Source: Euborellia annulipes
Lineage: Eukaryota > Arthropoda > Insecta > Dermaptera > Anisolabididae
Direction of reading: 5' to 3'
Length of the DNA: 64,000 bases
Assembly (NCBI GenBank): GCA_023213315.1
Contig: JAKCPI010002824.1
Coordinates: 143,395-207,394, forward strand
In this document: in pieces, positions 23,187 through 33,599 of the stretch
How positions within the stretch are numbered: position 1 is the first letter of the stretch
Layout of the letters: every line of letters begins with the position of its first letter
The notes under the pieces: generated by a model
Told to the model about the DNA's origin: nothing
The model's input: only the letters and a program-made list of their open reading frames with translations
Database searches by the model: none
Made by a program: the position numbers and the translations under genes

Positions 23187-26100
23187 AAATAGCCTCAGTA
23201 GCCAAAAATGCAAAATTTAAAAAAACATATTATAGGCTATTAAAAAATTTGAAAAATGTCGGCCAAAAAAAGACTATGAGAGGCAAAAAAAGCGTCAAAA
23301 AAGTCTATTTTGAAAATTTCAAAAAACGTTTCTTTTTTGAGATGAGTGGAAAATAAGTTAAAGTCTCAAAATTGACAAAAGCTGAAAGACTTTTTGCGCT
23401 GTCTAGTCATCACATAAATTTCCTGTCTCCACCTTCCATCTGCATTAAGTAGAGTTGCTGAATTTGGCTTGATTGAGAAAAAAACGCTAAATTTCCAAAT
23501 AACACCTTGAATTTGTTAAAAAATTTGCTGAAAATTTAGCGTTTTTTTTCTTAAGTTTCTTTAGAATTTACAAAAGAATATAATCTTTTGAAAACCATGA
23601 ATAACTGGACTGTCTCTTTAAAATTCAGCTTGTTTAATTTTCTATCCTTTTAAAAATTATCCCTAATAACAAAACAAAACTAACCAGTTCCTGTGATATG
23701 AGGCGCCAGATCGGCGAGATTGAGAAATCGTGTAATATGAGTGAATCTCTGCTGGTGCTCAAGGGCCATAAAGGCGTGCGAAAGGAATTGCGAGCCAAAC
23801 CAAGGAAAAGCCAAAAGCGGAGGCGTCTCTTTGTCTCTGTTTTGTTGATGCAGCCGATGGACCACTGAATCAGTCACAAAAAGAACCTCTCCAATGAACA
23901 TGATATTGCCTCGGGCCACGGGCGTATCTCCATTTACAATTGATGCCCCATTCACTGTCAACGTGTGCAAGCCCGCTTTTTCAGCTCCGGGAATTTCTAA
24001 AAAAATAAAAATATTGATATTTAATGCATAATTCACAACTGATTATTACTGTACAGTATAATGTATATTTATACCTTTTTTATTAAATTGCACTTCGCGA
24101 CCCCCAAGAGTTGTTGCCACTTGTCCATCTCGGATATTTTCTTGTCTTAAATTGCCTCTTATGAAATGATTGACCATGATGGATTCGGTAAACTCGGGGA
24201 CACTAAATGGATAAAAGCCCCAATCGATAGGATGCCATCGTTGAAAGGCATGGTCCGTCGGCACGAGAACTGTGTATTCTTCATCTGTACAAAAAATAAA
24301 GAATTTTTTTAGTTTATATTTTTACTAAGATTATAAAAAGGAATAAAGCTAGAGATGACAAATATGCAAATGGGTTTTTTGTAAAGAATGTGATTTAATT
24401 TAACGAGTTTGCCCCTGTGAATTTTATTTATTTTAAAAATCTTGAAATGAATAAAAAATAAAATTTTTATTTATCTTAAGAAATAAAATAATAATACTCT
24501 AGTCTTACTAGAATAAGGTGGATGGCTGAGTAGATCTTGTAGTAAGGGATGAAAAAAGAGCAGTTGCAGTTAGGTTTATTTAGTTTTATTAGGCACTTCA
24601 AGCCGACGTTTCGGTCAGATATACGACCCATCTTCAGGGCGGAAGTTGGAGACCATTTTCAGGGGTGAAGTGGTCAACAAAACTCCAACCCTGAAGATGG
24701 TCGTATATCTGACCGAAACGTCGGCTTGAAGTGCCTAATAAAACGAAATAAATCTAACTGCAACTGCTCTTTTTTTCATCCCTTTCTACTCTAATCTTTT
24801 TTGTGGATGGAATATTTAGACTATCGGTATTAACTAATGTGACAAATTGCTTTCCTGCTTTTATAATATGCAAATAAAATAAAATCTACAAACAAAATGA
24901 AATCAATCGAATTATATATTTAATTTATTTAATACATATGCAAATATTTTTTAGAATAATAAAACAATAAAGTTAAATTTAAACTGGTAACCGTTGGCTC
25001 TAGTTGAAACATTATGCTTTAATAGGAGAATTAACAAGGTTTTTGTTTCAATGATATATTAATTTAATATTAACACTTTATGCGCATTTTGACACCATAT
25101 GTGTATCTTGTGTACTTAAATTTAATTCTTCTATTAAAACAATAAAGTTTTGAAGAACCAAAATTCCACCTCCGGTCACTCTTGAGACTTTTTTCTCTTT
25201 TGGTATAGGAGGGGAGTTGCGGATTTAGAAAAAAAAAAAAAAATTATATTTTTTGAAAAGTATTTTGAAATATTTTTGACACAAACAAATTATAAAAATT
25301 CTGACTTTTACTTTTAGTAATTTTATAAAGGAGAAATCAAGACATAGTAGGTCTGTAATCCTAAGAAAAATCTTACTAAATGGGAATTGAAGTATGATTT
25401 CTTAAGGGGTGGGGGTGGGGCTTAAATAAAAACCCCTAGCAAGATCTTTTTATTAGCCATTTAAGAAAGGCTTTAATTAGAGCTTAAATTTAAAAAAAAT
25501 AATCAAAACCTTATTTAGCCGAATTTCTGAATAGATAGAAAAAGACAAAAAGTTAATTAGAATCTTGTAATTTTTTCATTAGATTTTTTATTATGGAAAC
25601 GTCATCTAGCATAATTGCTTTTATTTGATTGCTACTCACTGTCTCGGAGATGTTGGGACACATTGGACCGTGACAAAAAATGTTGAAATACACGCACGCC
25701 ACTCTTCAAAAATGATAATACTTGACTGACATTCTCGAGGAATGTCGAGTTGGAATCAAGACCGGGTTCATTGCCGCCGATGTTACTGTTGCTTCCGCCG
25801 CCACCTCCTCCAGCACCACCGCCTTTGACCACAGAAGGTGACGGACTTTTCTCCTCTTGAGGAGCGACCATCGCCGCAGGTGTCGGTTTGGGTGTAACGG
25901 GAGACGACGTCGACGACGAGCTATTGTAAAGTTCATCCGGAAAAAGGTAGCCATCGATGATGACAAGGATTCCACCTGGTACTTCAACTCGTGGATTCAC
26001 AACGATCGCATCATTCGCATACTGAGTACCTGGACAAGCAAACAAAAAAATTAATAAATGGTTTGGTATAAGATATCATCATAATGCCTTAAATGGAGAG

Positions 26101-28562
26101 AAATATTGCGGAAGAAAATTGTTGTTTGATTTTTAAAGGTTATGTGCGAGTCAGCATCAAACTTTCATTTTCACAAAAGAGATAAATAACTTCTTTATTT
26201 CTAAACAAATGAATAAGACGGCAAATTTGAAGTCAGGTCAAATTTTAAAAATATATTTAAAATTTTTTGAACAGTAATATACCTACCATCTATTGCACTA
26301 GTATTTAGACTAAAGACCGGTAGATAGGCAGCCCAAATGACACACCTACACTAAACATTTTTTTCTAATTAAAACATTCAGATAATTTTTATTTCGATAT
26401 ATCTTGAAATATTTATTAAAAAGATAAATTTTTATGGTTATTCTTTTGTTTAAAAGGGTCGTTCGGCCTATTGACTGCTTTGAAAAAGGTATTTCTCACA
26501 CAGACAAGCTGCCATTTGGGCTGCCTAACTACCGGGCTCTAGTCTCAATACTATTGCATTGCAATAGATGGTACAGTGAGCGCCACAATTAAGTCCCCAC
26601 CTGATAGTTTTAGCCTTAAGAATAAGGTATAGTATATGGTAAATGGTGAAATAATTTTAAATTTGAAAAGGTAAAATAAAATCATCTGAACCAGATTTTA
26701 CGTTTTACCTTTTCGGTCATTAAAATTATTTCATTAAACACCATATACTAAACTATATTCTTGAGGCTAAAGCAATCATATGGGGACTTAATTGTGGCAC
26801 TCACTGTACATAAAATTTTGTTCGTTTTTGCCCATCTTTCCAATGTCTTTCTCTTCCTAGGAAATAAAAAGAATTCTCTCTCATATTAAATTTTATATAG
26901 AGAGATAAAAAAAAAAAAAAAAACAATTTATATTTATAAGATTTTTTCATTATATTTAATAAACTGTTCCTATTTTGTTGGGAGCATCGTAATATCAGGA
27001 AATTAGATGGGAAAACAACAGAGCTTTACAGGGCTTTACACAGACTCAGCATCAAAGTTTAATTTTAATATTCGATAATATCTTTGACCTGTGGCTCAGA
27101 AGTAAAGCATTAGCTTCTGATGACAGAGGTCGGGGGTTCGCATCCCGTCCCAGATTATTTCATATATATAATCAATCAAATAAAATTAATAAGATCAGGG
27201 CTTAATATTCCAAAAATAAGACTTGAACAAATAAAAAATCTGGTGGGATGGTCGCACAGCACACAACTTCTTTCTCTAACCTTTGGTAATTGAAAGTTGT
27301 GTTCTGTGCTTATCATATCAGATTTTTTGTGTCAAAATACTACTATAGTATACTTAGTGATCGACAGTATGGTACATACGATTAATCGATTATTTACTGA
27401 TTATTTTCTTAAAAAATGTTTATTAAAAAAAAAATCGATTAATAGATTATTTTCGGGCAAAATCCAACCGAAAAGATGGGATGTGACTCGTATACTAAAA
27501 AAAAGAAAAGGTTATAAAAAATTTTCGCAAGGGGAAAAAATGTGAATTTTAGGAAAAAAAAAAAAAAAAAAGGTATAATCGATAATTGATTATTTTTTTC
27601 CATTATCGAACACTCCTATTCACGATGTGAAGTTTATAAACAGAAAAATATTTATCATGGCAACCATTTCTCCTCTCTTATCATATTATCATCCTGATAT
27701 ATAAAGCGCTAGCCACTGGCTTCCGTTTTCTGTTCCTGTTTAACTCTCTCTCGCTGATTGGTTAGAGTGAGAGGAAGCGGAGTCAGAGAGAGAAATTTTG
27801 CAATTGCTCGCCTTCGGCAACCCTTTTAAATGGACCCTGTTAGGCATTAGAGCGTCAAGCGCCAGGTACCGAGATTTGAGGAAATTAACATTAAAGTTTT
27901 TCTGATTGGCATTGTTTTGATTAGATTATACTGTATACTATATTAAGCCGGCCATTCACGATCGCTCCAAATGGATGTCATCCATTCACTACACGACATT
28001 CATTTGTTTTTCCCCACTCACGGTCAGTTTTTGGAGTGACATCGCTCCATTTGGACGGATGGAGCGATTGTGAATGGCCGGCGTAATACTGTATTTTTAC
28101 ACCATTTTTTTGTCAATTGTGCAAGTAACTTTAAATATAAATTTTTTTAGAACATATTTCATAAAAAAAATACTATTAATTATAGCATTTGAAACAATTG
28201 CTTGACACACTAATGCGTAACAGGGTCCATATAGTGCTGGTGCATTGACCCTTCTCCTTTCTAGAACGATATAGGCTATAACAACCACAATTCAATTTTA
28301 AATTATAATATTTAAAACTCAAAAGAAAAATGTGTCTAACAATTGTAAGTATACTGACCATTAACCCGATGTACTCTGACAGTTCGGCCTCCAAGGGCTG
28401 TAAAGGTGAAGGCAGTCTTGAGACTCAAGTCGAGTTTCACACCCACAACCATATGATCGAGGAGTAAGCGTTTTATTAAATCAGGTCGAGACTTAAGTGT
28501 TTCATGATTGTCAAGGGCGCCGCCCACGCTGTTCCTCGGCGCGAATATAGTGAATGGCTCAT
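20453..28562 (-). CDS. Fasciclin (FAS1) domain protein, 3' part of gene, six exons
   Basis: Spliced gene encoding about 537 visible residues; the 5' end is not found. FAS1 domains are extracellular adhesion modules of fasciclin-I, midline fasciclin and TGFBI/periostin proteins. Exons in transcript order are 28562-28359, 26029-25640, 24284-24075, 23996-23685, 22324-22118 and 20745-20453, all with AG acceptors and GT donors and all joined in phase 1, so the frame stays open throughout. Three FAS1 repeats can be read, each with the H1-type motif (FTIFAPRN, YTVLVPTDHAF, YTFFVPIDSAF) and the later LL.DH/NHF motif, and ending in a hydrophobic strand (VIIDGYLFP, LFVTDSVV, MYFIDHVLF). A Ser/Pro/Gly linker separates repeats 1 and 2, and a Thr/Ser-rich hydrophilic tail ends the protein without a GPI-type hydrophobic end. 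Family membership is secure; the orthologue is not determined. Introns hold fold-back and MITE insertions. Confidence 0.9.
21838..22043. repeat. Fold-back element (family E) in a FAS1 intron
   Basis: GCCTTCGAAATATTC in both orientations with TTATAACTTGT arms. Minus 21905-21870 reads TTGAAGAAGTGC, loop, GCCTTCGAAAT. Confidence 0.6.
22118..22324 (-). CDS. FAS1 gene exon e (repeat 3)
   Basis: Acceptor AATTTTAG, donor CAAG/GTAAAA; 207 nt. It carries YTFFVPIDSAFESS and LQILLNHFVKGRLYD, the third FAS1 core. Confidence 0.88.
22659..22882. repeat. Fold-back element with hammerhead-like motif (family F)
   Basis: Near-perfect arms of about 100 bp from TTGAGAAACTGGATGAATAA inward. The motif CTGAGGAT, stem, GACCGAAACGTC occurs on plus (22779-22810) and, as an inverted copy lacking the first base of the core, on minus (22775-22735). 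Families J and K share AAATGGGCC/TAGTGGGCC after it. In a FAS1 intron. Confidence 0.7.
22918..23005. repeat. Short hairpin around AATTCTGGCTGCATTTTTCT
   Basis: AGGAATGAAAGTTAGAAG and complement pair over about 45 bp with almost no loop. In a FAS1 intron. Confidence 0.6.
23685..23996 (-). CDS. FAS1 gene exon d (end of repeat 2, start of repeat 3)
   Basis: Acceptor TTTTTTTAG, donor ACTG/GTTAGT; 312 nt. It finishes repeat 2 (VNGASIVNGDTPVARGN, then LFVTDSVVHRL) and opens repeat 3 with the helical stretch FTHITRFLNLADLAPHI. Confidence 0.88.
24075..24284 (-). CDS. FAS1 gene exon c (repeat 2)
   Basis: Acceptor TTTTTTGTACAG, donor AAAAAG/GTATAA; 210 nt, phase 1. It contains YTVLVPTDHAFQRW and IMVNHFIRGNL, the two FAS1 signature blocks of the second repeat. 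Confidence 0.88.
24525..24787. repeat. Fold-back element with hammerhead-like motif (family G)
   Basis: Arms over 100 bp (GAGCAGTTGCAGTTAG and complement). Plus 24690-24725 reads CCTGAAGAT, stem GGTC/GACC, GAAACGTCGGC; inverted copy at 24602-24639. TAATAAAACG follows the motif. Confidence 0.7.
24990..25150. repeat. Degenerate family D fold-back fragment
   Basis: GGCTCTAGTTGAAACATTATGC and TTAACACTTTATGCGCATTTTGAC resemble the start of family D at 35040-35160. In a FAS1 intron. Confidence 0.5.
25640..26029 (-). CDS. FAS1 gene exon b (end of repeat 1, linker, start of repeat 2)
   Basis: Acceptor TTGTCCAG, donor GACA/GTGAGT; 390 nt. It completes FAS1 repeat 1 with the hydrophobic strand GGILVIIDGYLFP, then a low-complexity linker of Ser, Thr, Pro and a run of Gly, then the leading helices of repeat 2 (LENVSQVLSFLKSGV). 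Confidence 0.88.
26283..26573. mobile_element. Inverted-repeat element next to the mariner MITE
   Basis: Left arm TACCATCTATTGCA...GGCAGCCCAAATG pairs with right arm CATTTGGGCTGCC...TGCAATAGATGGTA. The MITE begins at its last bases, so one inserted at the edge of the other. Confidence 0.6.
26574..26806. mobile_element. Mariner-type MITE, 233 bp
   Basis: Ends CAGTGAGCGCCACAATTAAG and its imperfect complement, flanked by TA. The two arms pair over most of the element. Located in a FAS1 gene intron. Confidence 0.8.
27093..27155 (+). mobile_element. tRNA-like sequence, probable SINE head
   Basis: TGGCTCAGAAGTAAAGC (A-box-like) and GGGGGTTCGCATCCC (T-arm/B-box-like) at tRNA spacing. The anticodon stem-loop has six loop bases, so it is not a normal tRNA gene. 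Confidence 0.4.
27225..27690. repeat. Degenerate R-family copy with AT-rich insert
   Basis: ATCTGGTGGGATGGTCGCAC hairpin remnant, an insert of GATTAATCGATTATTT repeats (about 27380-27610), then GTTTATAAACAG and GGCAACCATTTCTCC. Confidence 0.5.
27700..27870 (+). repeat. Second copy of the AGCGCTAGCCACT repeat
   Basis: Aligned blocks as at 15312-15500, with different spacing. In a FAS1 intron. Confidence 0.45.
27957..28083. mobile_element. Short MITE with GCCGGCCATTCACGATCGCT termini
   Basis: 127 bp; the ends pair over about 24 bp and further GCTCCAAATGGA blocks pair inside. The target duplication is unclear (TTAA or TA possible). In a FAS1 intron. Confidence 0.6.
28359..28562 (-). CDS. FAS1 gene exon a (first FAS1 repeat, N-terminal half)
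   Basis: Acceptor is a T-rich tract ending ATCCATAG; donor is ATG/GTCAGT. 204 nt, phase 1 at both ends. It encodes the core of the first visible FAS1 repeat, from EPFTIFAPRN to VRVHRVNG, including LLLDHMVV (the conserved LL.H strand). Confidence 0.88.
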
Positions 28563-28669
28563 CTATGGATAAAAAAGAAAATGCACATATATCATCGGTA
28601 ATAATATTCATATTATAATATAATTAGTAGATTAATAAAATATGAATAAATTAAATCTGGGTCACTCAC

Positions 28670-28697
28670 AGACGGGACGAGTGGTACCTCCGTGGCC
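28670..28697 (-). CDS. Candidate small upstream exon of the FAS1 gene
   Basis: A perfect GTGAGT donor at 28669-28664 lies about 100 bp upstream of exon a. Joined there it reads GHGGTTRPVY in frame into EPFTIFAP, at the place where the other FAS1 repeats also have a phase-1 intron. The acceptor used here (TTGAAG) has a weak pyrimidine tract, so the exon may be longer or not real. Confidence 0.25.
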
Positions 28698-28773
28698 CTT
28701 CAATATTATTATAGTTATAATAATTGAACTTTTTAATTAAATAAAGAGGCTATTGTATTTAAACAATATATAG

Positions 28774-29460
28774 AAAAAAATCTGGTGTGACTGGCGCACA
28801 GCACACAACTTTCTCTTACCTTCGGTAATCGAATGTTGTGTACTGTGCTTGTCTCACCAGATTTTTTGTGTTGACATGTATTTAGTTTCCGACAGTACGG
28901 TACATTCGATTTTCAAGATGTAAAATTTATAAGTATGGGAAAATATTTATATTTTGTTACCATGGCAACCGTTTCTTCTATCTTTTCTATGGAGAACAAG
29001 AGTAAAGTGGTCTTCAGAAGATTTCAATCACAAAATGAGAATATACATTTTATAGAGAATCTAACAAATAATTGATTTTTGAATTTTAAAAAAAATCGTT
29101 GGAGCAAATTTTGAGAAAATCGAAAAAAACTGAAAAAGTACATCAGTAAAGTACTAGTACTCTTTGGCCGATTTTGATTAAAAGCTTATTTTTCCGGTCC
29201 CGGGGGATGTTTAACTTAAATATAAAATTTCAGCCTCATAGCTCAATTCCTTCATGCTTAAAAGTGAACACAGACACACAGACACACGGACACACAGACA
29301 CACACACAGACAGACCATGTCGCGAAAACCACTTTTTTGGATTCAGGGGACCTCAAAACGTGAAGATCCATCAAAATCTCGACATCGAATTTTTGACATG
29401 AATCCAATACTTTCTCTCTATATATATATTACATATATACATAGGTAAGAGAAAGTAAAA
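28774..29460 (+). repeat. R-family element, complete
   Basis: Both terminal hairpins intact. The microsatellite is ACACAGACACACGG-like at 29272-29315. Located just upstream of the visible FAS1 exons. Confidence 0.85.
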
Positions 29461-30487
29461 AGCGTGCAGCCAGGTAATCAGTCTCCACGAAATTAAACTC
29501 TGTTAAGGAAACAGTTTCAGTTTTAATGAAATAAAGACATCCGCAGTCCAATAGTCGAGAGAATGAACTCGAATGACAGAGCATTGAGTCAAATCGTGGA
29601 GTTATCAATTTGGTATGTATTATTAAGCTTATACATAAATTATTTATACAAAATACAATGCAATGCTTTTTAGGGTATACAATGCGCAAAGTTTGCCTCG
29701 TTCTAATCAAAATAGTAAATATGTGACCCTTCACATGAAAAGGTACCAAATCTTCATCTGAGTCAAAATTGAGTTCTTATGCTTTCTGTACAGAACACAT
29801 CCTGCTGAGCAAGCCGGTATTTTTGGAATTTTTTTTATTTTTTGTATGGAAGATAAGAATTTTTAAAATTTTGGTTATGAAAAACCTAGTTTAGAGTTTT
29901 AAGTTTGTTTTTTCAATTGAATCGTTTATTTCAGAAACCACCTAAGCGACAAAATTTCAAATCATGTGTTTTTGGTGCTATTGTACAATTTAAAGGTAAA
30001 TACATCTTTTAGATTATCCCAATAGCATGTTTTTGATTTGGTAAAAAAATATTTGAAGGAGACTAGACCTATACTTAAGCTGCAAAACAGTTTTCTTTAG
30101 TTTTCCGAAAGTTGAAAAAAGGGCACTTAGGTGGTTTCTGAAATAAACGATTCAATTTTTTTATATAAAATAAATCGAATCTGATTAATCGAATGCTTTA
30201 TCATATAAGATGAAGAACTAGAAAATTGGAATCAGTATTAAAAAAAAAAAAATTGATTTTTTTTATTTGAGATGAAAACACGATTCATATATCACAGTCG
30301 GTCACTGTAGGAGCTGTGAGGGACCATCCCCTCTCTCTCCCTCCCCCACTTATCAAATCAAATCCCACTCTTGATTAAATTAAAAAAAATAAATATTGAA
30401 TAATTGTGAAAATTTAAAAGCTAATTAAAAAAACAAACAAACAATATCCAATTAAGATAATTAGAAATGGAATTGGTAATCCAAATA

Positions 30488-31470
30488 AAAAAAATCTGGA
30501 CTGGTTGGTTGCACAGCACACAACTTTCTCTTACCTTTGGTTAGGGGCGTATATAGAAATTTTTTCGCAGGAGGGGTGCCCGAACTCATTTTCAAATACC
30601 CCCCCCCTCCCCATATACAAAAAATATTTTTAAAATACCGAATATACCTCAGCCCCGAGGGGCCCGGGCCTTCATCTCAAAGACAAATTTTAATTAAATT
30701 TTTTTTAGGATCTCAAACCAGGTGATTCAATCTCAGCTTCCACATAGATTCCAGGTTTAGGTAGATGGATTTTTCAATTTATAATAATAATAAGAGAAGA
30801 TGAAGAAAAATAGACTTTATTCGGCCCAAAAAATAATGAGAGAAATTTTGTTTACCTTATTTATAAATTGAAAAATCCATCTAACTAAACCTGGAATCTG
30901 TGTGGAAGCTGAGATTGAATTATAGTGGAGAATTGGAGATATCAGCCAAATTGGAATTGTCCAGGTTAATAAAACTCCCAGGATAAGACGTTTCGGCCTG
31001 AATTTATTTGGCCATCTTCAGTTATCGGGAATTATACCAGTTACACGTCTTATCCTGGGAGTTTTATTAACCTGGACAATCCCAATTTGGCTAATATCTC
31101 CAATTCTCCACTATAATCACATCACAGTCACAACCTCAAAAGCAGCAGAGATTGAATTTTTTTAATCCAAATTTTTTCTGATTTTACCTGAGCTCCAAGG
31201 GGCCCGGCTCTCTCAGATATTTTTATTAAAAAATTGCTTATATATTAATATATTTAATTTTTTTTTATTTCTTGTATTTATGCCACTCACTTTTTCAAAC
31301 AAAAATATAGATATTGGCTATATACCCGTAAATATGTATAGTTTCGAAAAATTTCGGGGGAGGGGGGGGGGGGCGCCCCGCTTATATACGCCCCTGCTTT
31401 TGGTAAGGGAAAGTTGTGTTCTGTGTTTGTCACACCAGTGTCGACATATGTTTAGTTTCCACCGATATAT
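30488..31470 (+). repeat. R-family hairpin split by the 855-bp hAT MITE
   Basis: CACAGCACACAACTTTCTC before the MITE and GGGAAAGTTGTGTTCTGTG after it are the two arms of the R hairpin. R stops soon after. Confidence 0.65.
30542..31396. mobile_element. hAT-like MITE, 855 bp, with fold-back inserts
   Basis: Ends TAGGGGCGTATATAG and TATATACGCCCCTG; flanks CCTTTGGT and CTTTTGGT. The target is the hairpin of an R copy. Inside are an inverted repeat (30718-30925) and a fold-back element with a CTGAAGA...GAAAC motif (30927-31133). Confidence 0.75.
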
Positions 31471-31487
31471 TTTTTTTTTTAATCACT

Positions 31488-31622
31488 CACACTTTTTTCT
31501 CATTCACACTCACACTCCCACACACATTCACAGAATCCTTTCAGTAACTTAGGCCATATAAGACTTTGACGATAACCGTTATACAGTATTAATAATATAT
31601 ATAACTTGGGGTCCAGACATTC
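31488..31622 (-). mobile_element. SINE 3' fragment, reverse orientation
   Basis: ACACTCACACTCCCACACAC tail, TAAGACTTTGACGATAACCG body and GGGGTCCAGACATTCTTATT match the 3' part of the tRNA-derived SINE. Confidence 0.65.
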
Positions 31623-31631
31623 TTATTTACA

Positions 31632-31765
31632 AGCAGAGATCAAGAACTGAAAAGCTTTTGGTAAACATCGCACTATTAGGGGGGGGGGGGCTCTAGGGGG
31701 GAGCCAATATTTTTTTCTTGAATAGTGGGTGTGCAAAGTTGTGCGCTCGGCTTAGTCCGACCCTT
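31632..31765 (+). repeat. Second repeat family (R2) fragment
   Basis: TCAAGAACTGAAAAGCTTTT, a G tract, and GTGCGCTCGGCTTAGTCCGA also occur at 40199-40500. Confidence 0.6.
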
Positions 31766-32514
31766 TATTTGATATAAAATACATCGATTTTGATGAATCG
31801 GATATTTCATCATATCAGATGAAGAACTAGAGAATCGGAGTCAGTAATAAAAAAAAAATCGATTTTTTTAAACTTTTTTAGAAAATCGCCCCTGAAAATT
31901 TATCCCAGTGAAGATTTGGTACCTTTTCATGTGGACGGTCACATATTTATTTCAAATAAAAATTAAATATATTCAAAATAAATCATCATCAATCATCTCA
32001 TAAAAATTCTTCTTCGTAATGAATTTTCGGCTAGCCTAAACAAAGGTGTAATAATTTACTTTAATAATAGTTGTCGTGTTTTTGTTTAGGATAGGACAGG
32101 AATTATATTAACGAGAAAGGAGATGAGAGAAAAAAAAAAAGAGTTGGTAATAAAAAGCAGCCGGAGGCTCTCATCTCCGAGGCACAGAACGAATTAGAAT
32201 GTTCTCGTTCCGAATGTTAATGATAACATGATCATCATTCCTTTTCTCTGGTCCATTGTGGTTAACTGTTAACTGTTATTTGAACACGTCTTACGGGGAC
32301 AAAAACGACCCCAACCGGGTCTCGAGTTTGGACTGGCTACGCTGACTATTTTCGGCTGTCTGTCTCTTTTGTGTTTATTTGTGGCTCGTTTTTTTTCCCC
32401 CTGATTCTAATTATTTTTGTTTTATTGTGTGTCCATTCAACTGCATGGAGTTTTTTTTAATCAACCCAATCAAACAAAAAAAAAAAAAAAAAATGGAAAA
32501 ATGTTTTGGCTTTT
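31766..32514. other. Spacer with a less AT-rich segment, no gene recognised
   Basis: 32150-32370 is of mixed composition and non-repetitive (CGGGTCTCGAGTTTGGACTG) unlike its surroundings. It could hold a promoter or a non-coding first exon; no coding frame is convincing. Confidence 0.3.
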
Positions 32515-33096
32515 GATAGATATTTAGTTCCCGACATGACAGTACGGAACATATGAATTCAGATGTAAAATTTATAAGTATGGGAAAATATTTATATTTT
32601 GTTACCATGGCAACCATTTCTCCTATCTTCCCTATGAAATACAAGAGTAAAGTGGTCTTCAGAAGATTTCAATTGCAAAATGAGAATATACATTTGAAAG
32701 AGCATCTAAAAAATAATTGATTTTTGAATTTTAAAAAAAATCGTTGGAGCAAATTTTGAGAAAATCGAAAAAAACTGAAAAAGTACATCAGTAAAGTGCT
32801 AGTACTCTTTGGCCGATTTTGATTAAAAGCTTATTTTCCGGTCCCGGGGGGTGTTTAACTTAAATATAAAATTTCAACCTCGTAGCTCAATTCCTTCATG
32901 CTTAAAATTGAACACACACACACACACCCACACGCCCACCCACCCACAGACAGACCATGTCGCGAAAACCACTTTTTGGATTCAGGGGACCTCAAAACGT
33001 GAAGATCCATCAAAATCTCGACATCGAATTTTTGACATGAATCCAATACTTTCTCTCTCTATATATTACATATATACATAGGTAAGAGAAAGTAAT
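32515..33096 (+). repeat. R-family element, left hairpin missing
   Basis: Starts at the TATTTAGTTCCCGACA block and runs to the GGTAAGAGAAAGTA end. Microsatellite of (CA) with CCCACC units. Confidence 0.8.
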
Positions 33097-33249
33097 AACT
33101 CTGGGCTAAAAGAGTAGCATGGAATTCAAACTTGATATCTATTAATAGCGAAGTGACAGTCTGTCAATTCCCGTTGAGCTGGATTTTTAATTGTGATGTC
33201 ACACTTGCTCGGAGATGAGTAATTTGCGAATTTGTTATTTTTTCTCGGA

Positions 33250-33533
33250 ACCGACCGAAGTTTTGGTTTCAGCCAAAAATCTTGGTTTCGGGTTCGGCAA
33301 AAAGCCTGGCCGAAATCTGAATCTGAAAAGATGAGATGAGACTCGTATAAAATGGAGTAATTGTTTGAGTCACGAGGGAAAATTTATTAAAAAGAAAAAA
33401 CAAAAGGTAAAATGATATGAATTTTGTAAGGAAATTTTAAGAAAAAGTTAAAAGCAAGTTTCGGTTTCGGGCGAAACCAAAATTGAAGCCGAAATTCGGT
33501 TTGGACTGAAAATCTTTTTTGGGTCGGACTCTA
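33250..33533. mobile_element. Diverged copy of the GTTTCGGCC MITE
   Basis: Begins GGAACCGACCGAAG and ends GGGTCGGACTCTA, with the same internal TTTCGGTTTCGG repeats as 43440-43784. Target duplication not found. Confidence 0.6.
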
Positions 33534-33599
33534 TGCTAGGGCTTAAGGGTTTGTTTCCCGTTCCAAAAATTTATTTCAATTATATTGGAAATAAATAGG

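Noticed and set aside
25706..25987. Arg-rich frame on the minus strand overlapping the FAS1 linker
   Set aside because: It is an alternative frame of FAS1 exon b; the composition comes from the Ser/Pro/Gly linker.
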